Shown here piece after piece: positions 61,401 to 64,000 of a stretch of DNA of 64,000 nucleotides. Under the pieces are notes generated by a model. The model saw only the letters and a program-made list of their open reading frames with translations, made no database searches and had not been told where the DNA came from. Made by a program: the position numbers and the translations under genes. Positions within the stretch are counted from its first letter, which is position 1, and the number at the start of each line of letters is the position of its first letter. This DNA comes from Schistocephalus solidus (taxonomy: Eukaryota > Platyhelminthes > Cestoda > Diphyllobothriidea > Diphyllobothriidae). The DNA is taken from the NCBI GenBank assembly GCA_017591395.1, contig WEDG01011796.1, positions 1-64,000 of the forward strand. The letters are read 5' to 3'.

Positions 61401-62467
61401 CATGCAGCTGTAAATGCAAGCTTTAAATTAATATTTAATAAAAGTTTGGCAACTTTTTTTAACTTTCGCAATTCAAATTAATATTTATAAAGCTAGTTGA
61501 GTCTTCATTCTAAGTAAAAAAATAGTTTATCAAACCAAAACCATCCTTCATGCAAAGCGGCTTGATTTTGCTTTCGAAGCTTGTTTGCAATTTAGTTCAT
61601 GCTCATATAGCCACATCTCTCCACAAACGAATAAGAATGTTCTAGCACCCCACTCATGGGAGAAAACAGGAGCTGCTTTTCGAAAACTTTAATTTAATTA
61701 TTATGCGTTGACCTAAGCTAACTATATTTAAAGTCTTCTGACAACTGTCAATAGATTTTAAGCATAAGCTTAAAAATTAAGCATCTTCTTGTTTTCTGCT
61801 TAGACAATTGATGCATAATCATATTGTTTCAAATATTAGTATTAACCAATGTGTATTCAGTTATAAGTCATCAGGAAGAAAGCACAGCTGGTAAAACTTG
61901 CAGATATTAACACATTTGAATAATCGGCCTTATTCCAATATTTTCGTCTGTCATATAAAAATACCCGTCTGTTAATTTGTGCTGCACTTCTGTCTAATAT
62001 CCAAGGTTTTCTATCAGTTAGCAGTGTTCATCCTTCCGTAAACATTATAACCAAACGTATTGTATGCCTATTACGTCAGATTTAAGATATTGTTTTAAAT
62101 ACATATGACCTCCCCATGCAAGTTAAAGTTGTTATCTAAACTATATTTTAAAAAATGAAAAAAATAATTGTCCTGTAAAAAAGCCTTTGATAACATTTTT
62201 AATTTTGTAGACTGTTGAAATTGCACCAAAATTATGAGCCTAGTGCCAACAACACAATTTTGACGTACAATGACTGATAGCGAAGCGAGTTATTTCTGTT
62301 TTCTTTGAGTTCAAAATGGAAGCCGCCTTGGGAAAAAAGCGTGCTTTCCAAATGTATGTTGACCTATCATAATAAAAAGGCCATCAAGGTCCTAACTGTG
62401 AAATCACCCGAACATTTTCACATACGATTATCCTTTATAAAACAAATTATTGGCTACTTGAGTGATC
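55401..62467. other. Mostly AT-rich sequence, nothing identified
   Basis: Holds a (TA)n of 26 bases at 57351-57376 and a few GC-richer patches (about 56330-56460 and 58390-58510) that look like repeat fragments. Open frames at 55523-55846, 56627-56963, 59129-59395 and 60641-60856 lack recognisable domains. Confidence 0.5.
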
Positions 62468-62537
62468 TGACTGCATTGCACACATTGAGTACTGCCGTGT
62501 TTGCGTGAACTAAACATATACAAAAATAAACATTAAG
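62468..62537 (+). repeat. Diverged copy of the 100-bp repeat duplicated near 63.2 and 63.4 kb
   Basis: Shares GACTG-ATTGC, ATTGAGTACTGC, GTGTTTGC and the ACATATACAAA-AATAAAC run with the two later copies, with several mismatches. Confidence 0.75.
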
Positions 62538-62929
62538 CCAAACGTTTAAATTTAACATTTGCCTAATGACAAATTTGCTGCTCAGCTTTAGAATGCTCAG
62601 ACGTCTGTTGAACAGTTTTATGCAACCAAGTTCAAGGAAAACCTACATCAGCACTTACTTTCTTAACCAGATTTAGTCTTTAGTTTTGAAAAATGCTATG
62701 TCTCAAGTTAAGTATTTGTGTAAGGGCATGGAAATCTGTTCTTCAAATATTTATACAACAAAACCTTTGGGACTCTTTATCCTGCAAAATATTGCTCTTA
62801 AATGCTGAGATATTTGAGTCGCAAAAAAATTTAAAACTAAGATTCAGTTAAACAGTGCCTACGTGCTAACTAAGCCTTGAGGTCTTAGTGTGCGTACGAT
62901 AAATTTCAGTGAGAGTAAATATTCCCTTG

Positions 62930-63125
62930 CCTTAACGCTAAAACTAACTCTTACGTCAAACTAAATGTCAACCTTGATCGTCACCGTAGCCCTAACATTA
63001 TCCTAAACCCTACAGTTAGCACGAACCCAAATCTTGACCTTGTACATAATCCTAACCCTAACCCAAACTCGTGGCCGTAAACAGCGCTAAATGTAATCCT
63101 AGCTCATAGGTCAATCCTAAACCAT
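62930..63125. repeat. Degenerate telomere-like repeat tract 2
   Basis: Words such as CCTAACCCTAACCC (about 63052-63065), CCTAAACCC and GCCCTAAC are spaced irregularly over about 200 bp. The flatworm telomere repeat is TTAGGG/CCCTAA, so this is an eroded interstitial tract or a short satellite of similar sequence. Related to 54105-54265. Confidence 0.6.
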
Positions 63126-63161
63126 CTTCCTTCGGGTTATCACGAAAAGCCATATTAAGTG

Positions 63162-63291
63162 TGAACGGATCCTGGTCCCGTGTCTGACTGTTCCCGCTGA
63201 CTGTATTGCTCATATTGAGTACTGCTGTGTTCGCCTGCACTTAACATATATACAAATAGACGGATATATTTGTATATATATATATATTTGT

Positions 63292-63343
<52 letters not shown>

Positions 63344-63510
63344 ACAATACAACAATACAATACAATAATATATATATATATATATATAACATATATATAT
63401 ATATATACAAATAAACGGATCCTGTTCCCGTGTCTGACTGTTCCCGCTGACTGTATTGCTCATATTGAGTACTGCTGTGTTCGCCTGCACTTAACATATA
63501 TACAAATAAA
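63162..63510. repeat. Direct duplication of about 95 bp around (TA)n-rich DNA
   Basis: 63162-63256 and 63415-63510 are almost identical (CGGATCCTG, then TCCCGTGTCTGACTGTTCCC, through ACATATATACAAATA). They flank 63261-63409, a composite of TA runs with ACAACAATACAA-type interruptions. The open frames here translate to Tyr-Ile runs and are not genes. Confidence 0.9.
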
Positions 63511-64000
63511 CATAAAGCCTTTGTAAAGAACTTCGTTCCAAAAAACTGACGACCTACCCTTCTCCCATTCACCAAGAACATTCTTCTTAATGTAGGTCAG
63601 TGCACCGCTTTTGAAGAAAAGTCATTGTCGACCCTGTTTTCACCAAACAATCATAGGTATTTATAAGGGCCTTTAGTATTGCTCAACATTGGTAAATACA
63701 GAAAAGTGGTAAGAACCTAAAGGTCCGCAATTTAGATGCAAGAATACACATTTAAGACAGTGCATTTTTTTAGAAAACATACCTACGACACGATTACTTT
63801 ATTATATTGGAGTAATGCTGACAATGGCTGTCGCAGTAAGAAAAGATGAGTCACAAAAGAAAACGAGGTACACAATGAATCGAGTTTCATAGCGTAATGC
63901 CTAACAAATGGAAGCATTTAGTCCACTCAGCGCGATTGCGTAAAAAATCAAATTGTGAAGTAAATTCTTCGCAAATGAGGCGAGTAATTGAAATCTATTG
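63511..64000. other. Window end, nothing identified
   Basis: No gene or structured repeat recognised in the last 490 bases. Confidence 0.5.

Noticed and set aside
63155..63581. Overlapping minus-strand frames of 60-123 codons
   Set aside because: Mostly Tyr-Ile runs from TA-rich DNA and two duplicated segments; low complexity.

Overview
This is a eukaryotic genomic window: AT-rich, gene-poor and crowded with decayed transposable elements. It contains one gene that I can support, the 3' half of a metabotropic glutamate receptor (class C GPCR) on the minus strand between 23149 and 5886. Its six exons can be joined with canonical GT/AG sites and matching phases at every junction. The joined piece gives 687 residues and a stop: end of the ligand-binding module, nine-cysteine linker, seven-helix domain, and a long Ser/Thr-rich tail ending in a class I PDZ ligand. 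The signal peptide and most of the Venus-flytrap domain are missing. I found no upstream exon on the minus strand up to 64000, so the intron at 23150 is probably longer than 40 kb.

The host is an invertebrate with large TE-filled introns. Penelope-like elements with a GIY-YIG domain, CR1/Jockey-like and RTE-like LINE remnants, tRNA-headed short repeats and hammerhead-like motifs together suggest a parasitic flatworm, perhaps a large-genome tapeworm. That assignment is inference from sequence style, not a database match.

Layout. 1-3200: an unassigned GC-richer stretch, then a plus-strand CR1/Jockey-like LINE remnant. 3200-5886: no recognisable gene; receptor 3' flank with a long (TA)n. 5886-23149: the receptor. 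Its five visible introns carry, from 3' to 5', a tRNA-like foldback element plus a 235-bp tandem repeat; a Penelope GIY-YIG copy plus a tRNA-like duplicated SINE; a 1.1-kb element with 119-bp terminal inverted repeats and a (CTT)16 tract; a second Penelope copy, four 404-416-bp tandem units and GC-rich repeat islands; and a plain 1.1-kb intron.

23150-64000: probably the upstream intron. It holds further copies of the 235-bp repeat, fragments of the inverted-repeat element, a Penelope reverse-transcriptase remnant (about 39600-40370), a second tRNA-like foldback element (52172-52364), a GC-rich mosaic with an RTE-like reverse-transcriptase fragment (53000-55400), degenerate telomere-like tracts and (TA)n-rich duplications near 63 kb. 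The remainder is AT-rich sequence in which I see no gene.

Most of the many short open frames are chance or low-complexity frames, or frames antisense to the receptor tail. I found no CRISPR array, rRNA or credible functional tRNA.
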